Source: Eubacteriales bacterium
GTDB taxonomy: Bacteria; Bacillota_A; Clostridia; Christensenellales; Aristaeellaceae
DNA length: 6,516 bases
Assembly: GCA_029974855.1 (NCBI GenBank)
Contig: JARKQO010000173.1
Span: forward strand, 1 to 6,516
Direction: 5' to 3'
In this document: positions 1 to 6,171 of the stretch, in pieces
How the letters are laid out: the number at the start of each line of letters is the position of its first letter
How positions within the stretch are numbered: position 1 is the first letter of the stretch
Notes under the pieces: model-generated
Told to the model about the DNA's origin: nothing
Seen by the model: only the letters and a program-made list of their open reading frames with translations
Databases searched by the model: none
Program-made: the position numbers and the translations under genes

Positions 1-842
1 GCGATCTTCCCAGCCAGGGCCTGGCCCTTGCCCCCCTGGATGGCTTTTGCCCAAGCCCCGGCCGGGGTGGCGAAGGGGTCGGTCAGCAGGCGGTCGATGC
101 CGCTTTCGGAGTAGCGGCTCAGGGTGCCCGCGTCCGCCCACACCTCTCCCACAAAAAAGACCTGGGGAAAGCGGTCCTTGAGCTTATTCACAAAGGCGTT
201 GTTAAAGGCCGTGTCGTTTTCCTCATAATGGAGCACCGCGTCCAGCCGGAAACCTGTGGCCCCCTGGTCCAGCCAAAACTGAGCGATGGCGAACACTTCC
301 TCCACCAGGTTAGGATTGCCCAGGTTCAGATCCGGCATGTGGGGGCCGAACACCCCCTCGTAGTAAGTGCCGTCCGGCAAGGCATGGCGGTCTGTGCCCG
401 GCTCCTGGAAGAAGTGGTAGTAGTCCCGGTAGGGCTGCTCCCCGGCCACCGCCTTTTGGAACCAAGGATGCTCATCGGAGGTATGGTTCACCACCAAATC
501 CAGCAGCAGGGCCATGTCCCGGGCCCTCAGCTCCGCTGCCAGGGCCCGGAAATCGGCCAAAGTCCCGTAGGCGGGGTCGATGGCGTAGTAATCGGTGACG
601 TCGTACTTGTGGTAGGAGGGAGAGGGATGCACCGGCGTCAGCCACAGGCCGGAGACGCCCAAGTCCGCCAGCTCCGGCAGCTTTTGGGCAATGCCCCGCA
701 AGTCCCCGCAGCCGTCCCCGTCCACGTCGTAGTAGGAGGGCACGAAAATCTCATAGTAATCCCGGGGCTGGGCCTGGGCTGCCTGGGCCGCCAGCCCCGG
801 GGCCAGGCACAGGGCGCAAAGCAAGGAGAGCATCTTTTTCAT
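1..842 (-). CDS. Secreted GH13 alpha-amylase-family glycosidase, N-terminal 280 codons (3' end outside window)
   Basis: Hydrolyses alpha-glucosidic bonds in starch or maltodextrin, probably outside the cell. The frame stays open from ATG at 842 to the window edge. Residues 1-24 form a type I signal peptide (MKK start, hydrophobic core, AQA|Q cleavage). The (beta/alpha)8 barrel follows. Residues 39-47 form a calcium-loop motif (D39, D41, D43, D47). GLWLTP is at 65-70, region I DLVVNH at 115-120, region V MPDLN at 169-173, region II GFRLDAVLH at 197-205 with nucleophile D201, and region III FVGEVW at 230-235 with acid/base E233. Region IV lies beyond the edge. MPDLN is the hallmark reported for the intermediate GH13 group (GH13_36, between oligo-1,6-glucosidase and neopullulanase); that placement is inference. 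The gene starts 3 bp after the malG stop, and its SD (AAGGGA) lies in the malG end, so it is the last visible gene of the operon. Family assignment is very secure; exact substrate is not. Confidence 0.95.
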   Translation of the reverse strand, partial: MKKMLSLLCALCLAPGLAAQAAQAQPRDYYEIFVPSYYDVDGDGCGDLRGIAQKLPELADLGVSGLWLTPVHPSPSYHKYDVTDYYAIDPAYGTLADFRALAAELRARDMALLLDLVVNHTSDEHPWFQKAVAGEQPYRDYYHFFQEPGTDRHALPDGTYYEGVFGPHMPDLNLGNPNLVEEVFAIAQFWLDQGATGFRLDAVLHYEENDTAFNNAFVNKLKDRFPQVFFVGEVWADAGTLSRYSESGIDRLLTDPFATPAGAWAKAIQGGKGQALAGKI

Positions 843-845
843 GGC

Positions 846-1712
846 CTATCCCTTCACCGAGCCGCCGGTGACCCCTTCCACATAGTAGCGCTGCATCTTG
901 ATGAACAGCAGCATGATGGGAATGGCAATCAGCACCGCCCCGGCGCAGAAGCGGGTGAAGTACGCGTCCAGGTTTTCCCGCTCCAGCATGCGGTACAGGC
1001 CCACGGCGATGGTGTAGCTGTTGTAGTTGTCCTTCATGATGACGCTGGCGAAGATGAAATCCCCCCAGGGGGCCAAAAAGGAGGTGAGCACCGTGTAGGT
1101 GATGATGGGCTTGGACAGGGGCAAAATGATCTTGCGCAAAATCTGCCCCTGGGTGGCCCCGTCGATGGCGGCGGCCTCGTCCAAGGTTCTGGGCACGGTG
1201 TCGAAAAAGCCCTTGGTGATGTAGTATTTCATGATGGAGCCCCCGGAGTACACCAGCATCAGCGACACCAGGGACTGGCTGAGCCCAAAGGCCTTGAGGA
1301 TGTGGTACACCGCGATCATGGACATGAAGCCCGGGAACATGCCCAGCACCAGAATCACGTTCATGGCCAAAGTGCGGGTGGCAAAGCGCAGCCTGGAGAA
1401 GGCGTGGCTCAGCATCAGCACGTACAGGGTGGAAAGCAGGCAGCTGCCCACGGCCACGATAAGGGTGTTGAGAAACCACCGGGGGTAGTTGAACTGCTGG
1501 GTTTCGGTAAACAGGCGGGTAAAGTTGCTGAAGGTGAGGGTTTTGGGGAGCAGATAGGTGGTGTACGCGCCCCCCTCCCCCCGTAGGGAGTTCAGCACCA
1601 GCCAGCCCAAGGGCAAAACCCAGAAGAAGCATACCACTGTCAGCAGCACGTAGATGCCGATGTCCGCCGGAGGGAGCCTCTTTTTCCGCGCGGGGCGCAT
1701 GCTGTTTGTCAT
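846..1712 (-). CDS. malG: Maltose/maltodextrin ABC transporter permease, MalG type
   Basis: Inner-membrane half of the channel that moves maltodextrins through the cytoplasmic membrane together with MalF. The protein has 288 residues, close to the usual MalG length. It has six hydrophobic segments, roughly at residues 17-41, 81-103, 114-137, 145-163, 204-224 and 256-272. The cytoplasmic EAA loop that docks the ATPase is clear at about 179-198 (EAAAIDGA, then IILP). The C-terminus, YYVEGVTGGSVKG, is the ending typical of MalG proteins. Its ATG overlaps the malF stop in an ATGA, and an AGGGG SD sits 7 nt upstream inside malF, which implies translational coupling. The amylase gene begins 3 bp after its stop. 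The family is certain; maltodextrin as substrate rests on operon context and the C-terminal signature. Confidence 0.95.
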   Translation of the reverse strand: MTNSMRPARKKRLPPADIGIYVLLTVVCFFWVLPLGWLVLNSLRGEGGAYTTYLLPKTLTFSNFTRLFTETQQFNYPRWFLNTLIVAVGSCLLSTLYVLMLSHAFSRLRFATRTLAMNVILVLGMFPGFMSMIAVYHILKAFGLSQSLVSLMLVYSGGSIMKYYITKGFFDTVPRTLDEAAAIDGATQGQILRKIILPLSKPIITYTVLTSFLAPWGDFIFASVIMKDNYNSYTIAVGLYRMLERENLDAYFTRFCAGAVLIAIPIMLLFIKMQRYYVEGVTGGSVKG

Positions 1713-3112
1713 GAGAAATCCCCTCCCCTCTTCACGGAGGAAGTCTGGTTATAGAAAATCAGGGAGAAGGAGGCCGTGATCACAAACACCAAAATGCCGA
1801 TGGTGGAGGCCAAAGAGTAGTTCTGGTCGTTCACGGTGAGCTTGTACAGCCAGGTCACCAGCAAATCCGTCTTGCCCGCCTGGAAGTAGTCCAGGGTATA
1901 GGGGTTGCCGGCGGTGAGGAAGTAGATCACGTTGAAGTTGTTGATGTTTTCCACAAAGGCGGTGATCAGCGCCGGGGAGGTCACAAAGAGCATATGGGGC
2001 AGCGTGATCTTGAAGAAGGTCTGCACCGCGTTGGCCCCGTCGATCCGGGCGCTTTCGTACATCTCCTGGGGGATGTTCATGAGGATGCCCGTGGTGGAGA
2101 GCATGGTGTAGGGAATGCCCACCCAGAGGTTCGCCACCAGCACCGTGATCCGCGCCAGGTTGCCGTTGGTGAGGAAGCGCACCGGCTCCTGGGTGATGCC
2201 CAGCTTCCCCAGCAGCACGTTCAGGGCCCCCAAGTCCTGGAGGATGCGGCCCAGCAGCATCAGCGACACGAACTGGGGCACCGCGATGGACATCACGAAC
2301 ATCGTGCGCCACATCTTTTTCAGCTTGATGGATTTTTTATTGATCAGCAGCGCCACCAGGACGCCGCCAAAATAGCAGGAGAAGGTGGCCACAAAGGCCC
2401 AGGTCATGGTCCAGGCGAACAAAGACAGGAAGGTGGTGGACTTCTGGGGGTTTTGCCAGAACACGTCCCGGAAGTTTTGGAAGCCCACCCAGGTGAACAG
2501 GTTCCCCGGGGGCTGGTGGGCCTTGTCGAAGTTGGTAAAGGCCATGAGGATCATGAACACCAGGGGCAGCACCGTAAACAGGAACAAAGCCAGCATGGGC
2601 AAGGTCAGCAGCGTTTTGTGGAGGTTTTCGTGGTCCAGGGAACGGATTTCCCCCAGGAACCGGGGCTGGGCCTTGCCCGCCTCTTGCCGCTGCTGCCCCA
2701 GGTAGGCGGCCTTGAAGCTTTTCACCGCCATCGCCAGGATGAACACCGTCATGAACACGGCCATCATGCCAAACAGAAGGATCAGCAGGGAGTTGTCCCC
2801 GGGGGTATTGCGGTAGATGCCCACGGACTCGTCGAAGACCTTTTTCATGGCCGCCTCCCCCAAGGTGGGAAGCATTTTCAGATAGCCCCAGCCGGACACC
2901 AGCATGTAGTAAATGTACAACAGCTCCGTAGCCAGAAACAGCAGTCCCTTGACCACCTGGCCCCGAAGGAAGCAGCCCGCGCCGAAGAGGACAAAGCTGA
3001 GCCGCGTAAGCCAGTCGCTGTTTTTCACCATGTCTCCAAAGGCCTTCATTTCGCGGCGCAGCGCGTTTTCCCGGCGCTGGCGCGGCTTTTTTACGGGCTG
3101 TGCGCCCACCAT
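1709..3112 (-). CDS. malF: Maltose/maltodextrin ABC transporter permease, MalF type
   Basis: Second channel subunit of the maltodextrin importer. It is about 467 residues with around eight hydrophobic segments (about 38-70, 108-130, 169-192, 230-257, 269-289, 320-343, 376-396 and 434-454). The binding-protein-dependent permease core occupies the C-terminal two thirds, and the EAA loop lies at about 353-372 (ESARIDGA, then ITLP). The first ~165 residues form a basic tail plus extra membrane segments and loops. This extension makes the protein much longer than a typical 290-residue sugar permease and resembles that of other Firmicutes MalF/MdxF proteins. The start is uncertain: a GTG at 3121 adds three residues, but I prefer the ATG at 3112 because a GGGGTG stretch sits 6 nt before it. 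malF follows malE after an 86-bp gap holding a strong hairpin, and overlaps malG by 4 bp. Confidence 0.94.
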   Translation of the reverse strand: MVGAQPVKKPRQRRENALRREMKAFGDMVKNSDWLTRLSFVLFGAGCFLRGQVVKGLLFLATELLYIYYMLVSGWGYLKMLPTLGEAAMKKVFDESVGIYRNTPGDNSLLILLFGMMAVFMTVFILAMAVKSFKAAYLGQQRQEAGKAQPRFLGEIRSLDHENLHKTLLTLPMLALFLFTVLPLVFMILMAFTNFDKAHQPPGNLFTWVGFQNFRDVFWQNPQKSTTFLSLFAWTMTWAFVATFSCYFGGVLVALLINKKSIKLKKMWRTMFVMSIAVPQFVSLMLLGRILQDLGALNVLLGKLGITQEPVRFLTNGNLARITVLVANLWVGIPYTMLSTTGILMNIPQEMYESARIDGANAVQTFFKITLPHMLFVTSPALITAFVENINNFNVIYFLTAGNPYTLDYFQAGKTDLLVTWLYKLTVNDQNYSLASTIGILVFVITASFSLIFYNQTSSVKRGGDFS

Positions 3113-3154
3113 CCTACCCACCCCGCTTTCCAGAGACTTTCCTGTTTACCAAGG

Positions 3155-3179
3155 GCGGGAGGGGCCAAGCCCCTCCCGC
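3155..3179 (-). promoter_or_regulatory. Perfect 11-bp stem-loop between malE and malF
   Basis: GCGGGAGGGGC and its exact reverse complement flank a 3-nt loop in the 86-bp gap after the malE stop. All 11 pairs match and 10 of them are G-C. On the transcribed (minus) strand the stem is followed by CCTTGGTAAACAGG, with no U-tract, so it is not a standard intrinsic terminator. Its place between a binding-protein gene and its permease genes fits a role in protecting the 3' end of malE mRNA or in partial attenuation, giving more MalE than MalFG. That role is inferred from the known malE-malF arrangement in enterobacteria. Confidence 0.7.
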
Positions 3180-3198
3180 GCACGCATCGGTTCCTTGC

Positions 3199-4377
3199 TT
3201 ACTCGGCGGTTACCTGCTGCACCAGCACGTCCAGCATCTCCTGGAGGGGCATGGAGTAATCCTTGGCTTCCATGGCGGCCCCAAAGGCCTCGGCGGGGGT
3301 CCAGTAGTTGCCCAGCACGTCCTTCTGGGAGGTGGCGAACTGGCCCTGGTACGCCAGGGCGGCCAGCGGCACGTTGGCCTTCACGGCATCGGAGGCGGCG
3401 GCGTTGATGTTGGAGGGGCCCGCTTCGCGCATGGCAAAGCGCTTCAGCTGGTTCTCCTCGTTGGTGAGCCACTCGGCCAGGGCCATGGCCTCCAGGGGGT
3501 ACTGGGTCAGGGAGTTGACGCCGATGAGCTTGTAGCCCGCGAAGGAGGACATCTGCACCTGCTCCCCGTTCAGGGTGAAGGTGGGCAGCTTGGTGGCGGC
3601 AAAGTTGTCGCCCAGCTTTTCCTTGATGGCGGCGGCGTTCCACATGCCGGACACGCCTGCGGCGATGATTTCCCCAAAGGAGCCGGTGAGCACCGCGTCG
3701 TCCCCGGTGAGGAAGGCGGGATGGGCGGCGAAGGCCTTGATGGCCTCGGCGGCGGCCAGGCCCTTCTCGTTGTTGAAGTCGCACAGCTGCTTGCCTTCCT
3801 CAATGGTGAGGGTGCAGCCGGCGCCCAGGAAGAAGGAGGCGATGTACCAGCCGTTGGACAAATCCATGAACATCTTCTTGCCGGCGGCGTCGCAGGCGGC
3901 CAAAATGCCGTCCAAAGACTGCACAGCTTCCTCGCTGATGACGGACTTGTCGTAGTAGAGGAAGTAGCCGTTGTCGGCGGTCATGGGATAGGCGTAGAGG
4001 GCGTCGCCCACGGAGGCGGCCAGGGTGGAGCCCGCGCCGTTGGCGGCGATGAGGGCGTCCTTGTTGAGGGTCACTTCGTACAAAGAGCCGGCGTTCACCA
4101 GGTCATAGAGCTGGTCGTTGGGGAAGGCGAACACGTCGGCGGCGGCGGCGGGGTCTTCCGCGTAGCGGGCCCGGGCGTCAGGCTCGCCCACCACGCCCAA
4201 GGTGATGTCCAGGTCCTTGTCGGGGTTGGCGGCCTTGAAAGCGTCCACCATTTCCTGGAGCATGGCCTGGTCATCCTGGGAACCCCAGACCTTCAGCGTG
4301 GCCGTCTCGGCCAGGGCGGGGGCCGCAAGGCCCGCCAGCAGCACCGCGCATAGGAGCAGACTGAGGAGTTTACGCAT
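3199..4377 (-). CDS. malE: Maltose/maltodextrin ABC transporter solute-binding protein, MalE type
   Basis: Extracytoplasmic receptor that captures maltodextrins and delivers them to MalFG. It has 392 residues, the normal MalE length. Residues 1-23 form a signal peptide with a clear ALA|E type I cleavage site; the only cysteine in it (C10) is preceded by LLL and is not a lipobox. MalE-like blocks follow: ADVFAFPNDQLYDLVNAG at 80-97, YPMTADNGYFLYYDKS at 130-145, and GMWNAAAIKEKLGDNF at 244-259 leading into LPTF at 264-267. The late segment at 281-313 covers GYKLIGVNS and the EWLTNEENQLKRF helix, as in E. coli MalE. An AGAAGG SD lies 7 nt before the ATG (4385-4390). The regulator gene ends 42 bp upstream. 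The family is secure. Other alpha-glucosides remain possible ligands, but the amylase in the operon supports maltodextrins. Confidence 0.94.
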   Translation of the reverse strand: MRKLLSLLLCAVLLAGLAAPALAETATLKVWGSQDDQAMLQEMVDAFKAANPDKDLDITLGVVGEPDARARYAEDPAAAADVFAFPNDQLYDLVNAGSLYEVTLNKDALIAANGAGSTLAASVGDALYAYPMTADNGYFLYYDKSVISEEAVQSLDGILAACDAAGKKMFMDLSNGWYIASFFLGAGCTLTIEEGKQLCDFNNEKGLAAAEAIKAFAAHPAFLTGDDAVLTGSFGEIIAAGVSGMWNAAAIKEKLGDNFAATKLPTFTLNGEQVQMSSFAGYKLIGVNSLTQYPLEAMALAEWLTNEENQLKRFAMREAGPSNINAAASDAVKANVPLAALAYQGQFATSQKDVLGNYWTPAEAFGAAMEAKDYSMPLQEMLDVLVQQVTAE

Positions 4378-4403
4378 GAGAGTACCTTCTTTCTTTGTGG
4401 TGT

Positions 4404-4428
4404 TTTATATCATCGGAGATCACTCCGA
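4404..4428 (-). promoter_or_regulatory. Candidate internal promoter for malE with adjoining 16-bp inverted repeat
   Basis: On the minus strand an extended -10 element, TGATATAAA (hexamer at 4404-4409), lies just downstream of the regulator stop codon. It would place a transcription start near 4397 and give malE a leader of about 20 nt that contains its SD. The matching -35 position (TCGGTC) is poor, so the promoter would depend on the extended -10. Directly upstream, TCGGAG and CTCCGA form a 6-bp inverted repeat with a 4-nt centre at 4413-4428. It overlaps the regulator stop and fills most of the promoter spacer, the position expected of a repressor site. No U-tract follows, so it is not a terminator. 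Confidence 0.4.
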
Positions 4429-5433
4429 CCGATACCCTGTGGAAATGGACTGGCCCAGCAGCAGCTCGGTCTGGACCGTGATATGCCGGGGGGGCTCCCC
4501 CTGGATGAGGCTGCCCAGGGCCTCCACGCTTTTTTGGGCGATCTCCTGGGCCGGCTGCCGCACCGTGGCAAGGGAGGGGGTATAGAAGCGGCTGAACTCC
4601 AGCCCGTCAAAGCCGATGAGGGAAATATCCCCGGGAATGGACAGGCCCCGGTCATGGATGGCCTTGGCGGCCCCGATGGCCATGATGTCGGACATGCAAA
4701 ACAAGGCGGTGATGGGAAGGCCGCTGTCCAGCAGGCGGTTGGTGGCCCGGTAGGCGCTGCCCAAGGAGAACTTGCATTCAAAGTAGCGCTCCCGGGCGAA
4801 GGTGAGGCCATGGGCCCCAAAGCTGTCCAGCACCCCCTGGTAGCGGCTGGCCACCAAGTCCGGGGCCAGCAGGCTGCCCCCCAGCACCGCCATTTGCCGG
4901 TGCCCCCGGCGCAGCAGCTCGTCCACCGCCATTTGGGCGCTTTTCCGGTCGTCCACGGACACGGAGGACACGTTGGGCAGCTTTACATCCCGGGCGTCGG
5001 CGGCGGCGAACACAGCCGGGGAAAACAGCAGCTTCAGCTCCTCCCGGCGGTTGGCTGCGCTGCCCCCCAGGAAGATGAAGCCCCGGGGCTTCTTTTCGAT
5101 CTTCAGCTGCTTGGCGGCCAGCACCTCGTCGTCCGCCTCGTCGATGTAATGGATGTAGGGCACGTACCCTTCCTTTTCAATAAGGCCTTGCATGGATTCC
5201 ATAATGCCCAGCAAGAACAGGTTGCCGATGCCCTTCACGATGACGCAGATGAAGTTGGTGGCGATGGTTTTCAGGTTCTTGGCGTTGGCGTTGGGGGTAT
5301 AGCGCATCTCCTCGATGATCTTGAGGACCGCGCTGCGGGTTTCCTTATTCACATCGGGCTTCTCGTTGAGCACCCGGGACACCGTGGCCGGGGATACCCC
5401 AGCCAGCCGGGCGATCTCCTTGATGGTATTCAT
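4420..5433 (-). CDS. LacI-family transcriptional regulator, probable maltodextrin operon repressor
   Basis: Cytoplasmic DNA-binding sugar sensor, first gene of the operon. It has 337 residues, normal for LacI/GalR proteins. The N-terminal helix-turn-helix is at 3-22 (TIKEIARLAGVSPATVSRVL). The hinge helix is at about 47-56, with L54 in the place of the minor-groove leucine. The periplasmic-binding-protein-like sensor follows, with D161 in SVDD, R197 in SRYQG, D249 in MSD and D276 in GFDGLEFSRF as likely ligand-pocket and core positions. The ATG at 5433 has a GGGG SD about 8 nt upstream. The transporter gene begins 42 bp after its stop. A tandem/palindromic site just downstream of its promoter suggests that it represses its own operon. 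It could be called malR by context, but neither effector nor target is proven. A CcpA identity is unlikely given its place in a sugar operon. Confidence 0.93.
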   Translation of the reverse strand: MNTIKEIARLAGVSPATVSRVLNEKPDVNKETRSAVLKIIEEMRYTPNANAKNLKTIATNFICVIVKGIGNLFLLGIMESMQGLIEKEGYVPYIHYIDEADDEVLAAKQLKIEKKPRGFIFLGGSAANRREELKLLFSPAVFAAADARDVKLPNVSSVSVDDRKSAQMAVDELLRRGHRQMAVLGGSLLAPDLVASRYQGVLDSFGAHGLTFARERYFECKFSLGSAYRATNRLLDSGLPITALFCMSDIMAIGAAKAIHDRGLSIPGDISLIGFDGLEFSRFYTPSLATVRQPAQEIAQKSVEALGSLIQGEPPRHITVQTELLLGQSISTGYRSE

Positions 5434-5475
5434 ACCAGCGTCCCCACACTTCCCAAGCTTATGGCCGAAACCGGG

Positions 5476-5498
5476 TCGGTAACGATATCGGTAACGAT
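5476..5498. promoter_or_regulatory. Candidate LacI-family operator: tandem 11-bp repeat that is also an imperfect palindrome
   Basis: TCGGTAACGAT occurs twice in tandem, at 5476-5486 and 5488-5498, with a 12-bp period. The same stretch is dyad-symmetric about the central CGATATCG: across 22 bp (5476-5497), nine of eleven pairs match. It begins about 5 bp downstream of the predicted start of transcription of the regulator operon and ends 42 bp before the regulator ATG, where a bound repressor would block the polymerase. Dyad symmetry of this size is usual for LacI-family sites. Assignment to this regulator is inference from position. Confidence 0.6.
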
Positions 5499-5509
5499 TT
5501 CATAGGTGA

Positions 5510-5538
5510 AAGGTACCATAAAAAATCCCCGGTGTCAA
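5510..5538 (-). promoter_or_regulatory. Sigma-A promoter of the regulator-malEFG-amylase operon
   Basis: The minus strand carries a perfect -35 TTGACA (5533-5538), a 17-bp spacer, and an extended -10 TGGTACCTT with hexamer TACCTT at 5510-5515. The -10 hexamer is only moderate (3 of 6), but the ideal -35, spacing and TGn make it the best promoter in the gap. The start would fall near 5503, giving an untranslated leader of about 70 nt that contains the operator repeat. The -35 lies 33 bp past the toxin stop codon. Confidence 0.65.
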
Positions 5539-5571
5539 TACAGTTTGCATTATTTTTTTGCGGACAGGAAT

Positions 5572-5883
5572 TCAAACCAAAGCCAGGTATTCCCTGCGCC
5601 CATCCACAATGGCATAGAAAACAACCGATTTTTTGACTTTGTCCACTTTGTGGAAAACCAGGGAACGGCTCACCATCAAAACGCGGTAGCCTTGCTTTTT
5701 CAGCAGCGAATACCTGGGGACGCTTCCGCTTTCGGGGAAATCCCGGAGCCTGAGAATGGCTTGTTCGATCTCGTCCAGGCAATGCAAGGCCATGTCCACA
5801 TCGCCGGAATCGTTGGCGATGTATTGGAGGATGTCGTTCAGCTGGTCGTTGAACTGATCTGTTCGCAAAAGCCGATAGCTCAT
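5572..5883 (-). CDS. RelE/ParE-family toxin of a type II toxin-antitoxin module
   Basis: Predicted small toxin of 103 residues, the usual size for this superfamily. It has an N-terminal helical pair (FNDQLNDILQYIAND, 11-25; a second helix at about 28-47) and the LRDFPESGS turn at 46-54. The family's beta-sheet core follows: GYRVLMVSRSLVFHKVD at 65-81, then VVFYAIVDGRREYLALV at 87-103, matching the common pattern ending in hGRRxY. The ATG overlaps the antitoxin stop as ATGA, and an AGGA SD sits 7 nt upstream, so translation is probably coupled. Whether it cleaves mRNA on ribosomes (RelE-like) or targets gyrase (ParE-like) cannot be told from sequence alone. By hand count, 5581-5880 is 52% GC (156/300), lower than sampled lines of the sugar operon (67-78%), which fits horizontal acquisition. 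No frame damage is seen. Confidence 0.87.
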   Translation of the reverse strand: MSYRLLRTDQFNDQLNDILQYIANDSGDVDMALHCLDEIEQAILRLRDFPESGSVPRYSLLKKQGYRVLMVSRSLVFHKVDKVKKSVVFYAIVDGRREYLALV

Positions 5884-6155
5884 TTGCCTTTCCTCGACAT
5901 CAGGCTTTCACGAAGGCCGGAAAAGGTGTCCTCCACAGGCGCGACGCGCCCCTGGGCCACGTCTTCCTCCCCTTGGGCCAGCATTTTCAAAAGCTCCAGC
6001 TCGCTTTTCATCTGTTCGTATTGGGCAATGCCAAGCAATACCGTATCACCCCGTCCGTTGACGGTGATGTAAACGGGCTTTCGCGTTTCCCGGCAGGTTT
6101 TGGCGATTTCGGCATATCGGTTCCGCAGGTCCGCGGATGGACGAATGATGTCCAT
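5880..6155 (-). CDS. Phd/YefM-family antitoxin
   Basis: Predicted partner of the toxin, 91 residues. The N-terminal DNA-binding and dimerisation domain shows the family pattern: IRPSADLRNRYAEIAKTCRE at 4-23, PVYITVNGRGDTVLLGIAQYEQM at 27-49. A helix follows at 50-62 and then a polar tail (EEDVAQGRVAPVEDTF) that would wrap and neutralise the toxin. I chose the ATG at 6155 because AAAGGGGG (6163-6170) sits 7 nt before it and the protein then begins at the usual MDIIRPS. Upstream in-frame ATG (6173) and TTG (6177-6179) codons fall at or before the predicted transcription start and lack an SD. The gene comes first in the pair, as is usual for Phd/YefM modules, and overlaps the toxin by 4 bp. It should repress its own promoter, whose -10 lies within inverted repeats. 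Confidence 0.88.
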   Translation of the reverse strand: MDIIRPSADLRNRYAEIAKTCRETRKPVYITVNGRGDTVLLGIAQYEQMKSELELLKMLAQGEEDVAQGRVAPVEDTFSGLRESLMSRKGK

Positions 6156-6171
6156 GTTCACGCCCCCTTTC

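Noticed and set aside
228..1586. Long plus-strand open frame of 452 codons
   Set aside because: It lies antisense to the amylase and malG genes, its translation is rich in H, Q, G and V with no domain, and it is a by-product of high GC in the opposite genes.
1994..4353. Two further long plus-strand frames opposite malF and malE
   Set aside because: Their low-complexity translations (glycine, valine and histidine-rich) mirror the codon bias of malF and malE, and they lack a ribosome binding site or known fold.
4413..4428. Inverted repeat at the regulator stop considered as an intrinsic terminator
   Set aside because: The stem is only 6 bp and is followed by TGATATAAAAC on the transcribed strand rather than a run of U, so termination is not supported.
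5538..5560. A-rich run and GCA/TGC ends after the toxin gene considered as a terminator
   Set aside because: The matching arms are only 3 bp and no U-tract follows on the transcribed strand.
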